From Gemmatimonadota bacterium (GTDB lineage: Bacteria; Gemmatimonadota; Gemmatimonadetes; Longimicrobiales; Gaopeijiaceae): 6,583 bases of DNA. This document shows, one piece after another, positions 5,971 through 6,583 of the stretch. A program made the translations under genes and the position numbers. The stretch spans positions 1 to 6,583 of the forward strand of contig WGEM01000216.1 in the NCBI GenBank assembly GCA_015492755.1, read 5' to 3'. The notes under the pieces were generated by a model. That model did not search any database and was not told where the DNA came from. It worked only from the letters and a program-made list of their open reading frames with translations. Within the stretch, counting starts at the first letter, position 1. Each line of letters starts with the position of its first letter.

Positions 5971-6278
5971 CACCGGCCTTCCAGGTAGCGGACGCGGGAG
6001 AGCAATCGGTCCACCCCGCCACGTGCCGCATCCATGCGCTCCCTCAGCTCCCGGTTCTCGGCTTCCAGTTCACGGAGCCTCGAGAGGAGCCGGCCCGCCT
6101 CCGCCTCGTCCCCCGTGAAGCGCCGCACCAGCTCTTCCAGCTCTGCGCTGCGCCGTTCCGCCTCCTGGGCCCGGGTGCGCGCCGCGGCCAGCGCGTCCAG
6201 GGCCGCACTCACCGCGCGCTCCAGCTCCGCGAATGCCTCCCGATCCGGTCTGGACTCGTTAGCCTCGCTGCTCGACAC
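5970..6278 (-). CDS. ZapB-like small coiled-coil protein
   Basis: This 102-residue cytosolic protein is almost entirely predicted coiled coil after an acidic N-terminus. Heptad-like Leu/Ala spacing runs through residues 15-50, and again in LLSRLRELEAENRELRERMD (64-83), ending VDRLLSRVRYLEG (89-101). Small coiled-coil proteins of this kind, often named ZapB-like, commonly sit just before zapA, and ZapB bridges ZapA to the wider division apparatus in gamma-proteobacteria. The function here is inferred from context and fold, since coiled coils have little specific sequence. The start is GTG, overlapping the pheT end by 20 bases, supported by AAGGAGA six bases upstream. It cannot be an ATG start because none exists near the frame's beginning. 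Its TGA overlaps a possible small ORF leading into zapA. Confidence 0.75.
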   Translation of the reverse strand: MSSSEANESRPDREAFAELERAVSAALDALAAARTRAQEAERRSAELEELVRRFTGDEAEAGRLLSRLRELEAENRELRERMDAARGGVDRLLSRVRYLEGR

Positions 6279-6540
6279 CCAGCGTCTCCTTCAGCGTCGT
6301 ACGCACCCGCTCCACCACCCGGTCCACTTCCTTGTCCTTCAGGGTCCGGTCTGGAGCCCGGAAACGCAAGCGGAAGGCGAGGGAGCGCACGCCCGCACCC
6401 AGCTCCGGCCCTTCGTAGAGATCGAAGACCTCCACCCGCTCCAGGAGGTCGCCGCCGGCGCCGCGGATCGTCTCCATCACCTCCTCGGCCCGCACGGAGA
6501 CGGGCACCAGGAGGGCCAGGTCGCGCTCCACCGCCGGCAT
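6259..6540 (-). CDS. pheT: Phenylalanine--tRNA ligase beta subunit, C-terminal fragment
   Basis: PheT is the tRNA-binding beta chain of the heterotetrameric phenylalanyl-tRNA synthetase. Only its last ~93 residues are visible, corresponding to the ferredoxin-fold anticodon-binding (FDX-ACB) domain: MPAVERDLALLVP at the start, VFDLYEG in the middle, then LAFRLRF, DRTLKDKEVD and a C-terminal helix. The stop TAA is at 6259-6261. The first visible Met is not the true start; the protein is normally near 800 residues and an ATG here merely falls in the domain's opening motif (usually xPAVxRDLAL). The frame stays open to the window edge, but those 14 codons come from a reverse copy of pheT itself and give an unrelated peptide, so I end the trustworthy region at about 6540. 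The product tail overlaps the next gene by 20 bases. Confidence 0.93.
   Translation of the reverse strand: MPAVERDLALLVPVSVRAEEVMETIRGAGGDLLERVEVFDLYEGPELGAGVRSLAFRLRFRAPDRTLKDKEVDRVVERVRTTLKETLGVEQRG
6285..6291 (-). promoter_or_regulatory. Shine-Dalgarno sequence for the ZapB-like gene
   Basis: On the minus strand this reads AAGGAGA, 6 bases before the GTG at 6278, and it lies inside the pheT 3' end. It supports the GTG start and the 20-base overlap with pheT. Confidence 0.6.
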
Positions 6541-6583
6541 CTGGGGGAGCGCGACCTGGCCCTCCTGGTGCCCGTCTCCGTGC
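6492..6583. repeat. Perfect 38-bp inverted repeat at the window edge (probable fold-back artefact)
   Basis: Bases 6492-6529 and 6546-6583 are exact reverse complements, separated by 16 bases, and the right arm ends at the last base of the window. The left arm encodes conserved pheT residues (VERDLALLVPVSV); the right arm repeats them on the other strand and replaces the pheT sequence that should continue there. A perfect hairpin inside an essential conserved gene, ending at a sequence edge, points to a fold-back read or chimera at a contig end and not to biology. Confidence 0.9.

Noticed and set aside
1..6583. Search for a CRISPR array, insertion sequence, toxin-antitoxin, defence or biosynthetic system
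   Set aside because: No spaced direct repeats, transposase motifs or accessory enzyme clusters are visible; apart from the lipoprotein, the genes are conserved core functions.

Overview
This is G+C-rich bacterial DNA with very high G/C at third codon positions. All recognisable housekeeping genes lie on the minus strand, so they are transcribed from right to left. The gene order is pheT, a ZapB-like coiled-coil gene, zapA, rny, then folD, xseA, xseB and ispA. The compact Asp/Ala-rich proteins, the gene order and the DUF3179-type lipoprotein suggest a free-living high-GC phylum such as Gemmatimonadota. Myxococcota or Acidobacteriota cannot be excluded from sequence alone, and this is inference only.

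Right block (about 3867-6545, minus strand). It holds the 3' end of pheT (phenylalanyl-tRNA synthetase beta chain), a 102-residue coiled-coil protein overlapping pheT by 20 bases, a possible 24-codon ORF, zapA (FtsZ-ring stabiliser) and rny (membrane-anchored RNase Y). A 164-base gap between zapA and rny has a plausible promoter and several GC-rich hairpins. It is either a structured leader for rny or a small RNA locus.

Middle (2992-3866). A single plus-strand gene encodes a predicted lipoprotein related to DUF3179. It is divergent from folD and convergent with rny. It looks internally shortened compared with the usual family architecture. Overlapping hairpins mark the convergent 3' junction.

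Left block (1-2991, minus strand). The tightly packed cluster folD-xseA-xseB-ispA makes one-carbon tetrahydrofolate intermediates, both subunits of exonuclease VII, and a short-chain prenyl diphosphate synthase cut off by the window edge. Gaps are 5 and 22 bases and the xseB/ispA junction is an ATGA overlap, so this is very probably one operon.

The last 92 bases form a perfect 38-bp inverted repeat with a 16-base loop, ending exactly at the window edge. Its right arm is a reverse copy of pheT codons and breaks the pheT protein. It is most simply a fold-back assembly or library artefact, and sequence after about 6540 should not be trusted. I found no CRISPR array, mobile element, tRNA or rRNA. 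Nothing here is clearly a new multi-gene system. The best candidates for novelty are the compact DUF3179 lipoprotein, a clamp-binding-like motif at the XseA N-terminus, the rny leader and the zapA-linked small ORF.
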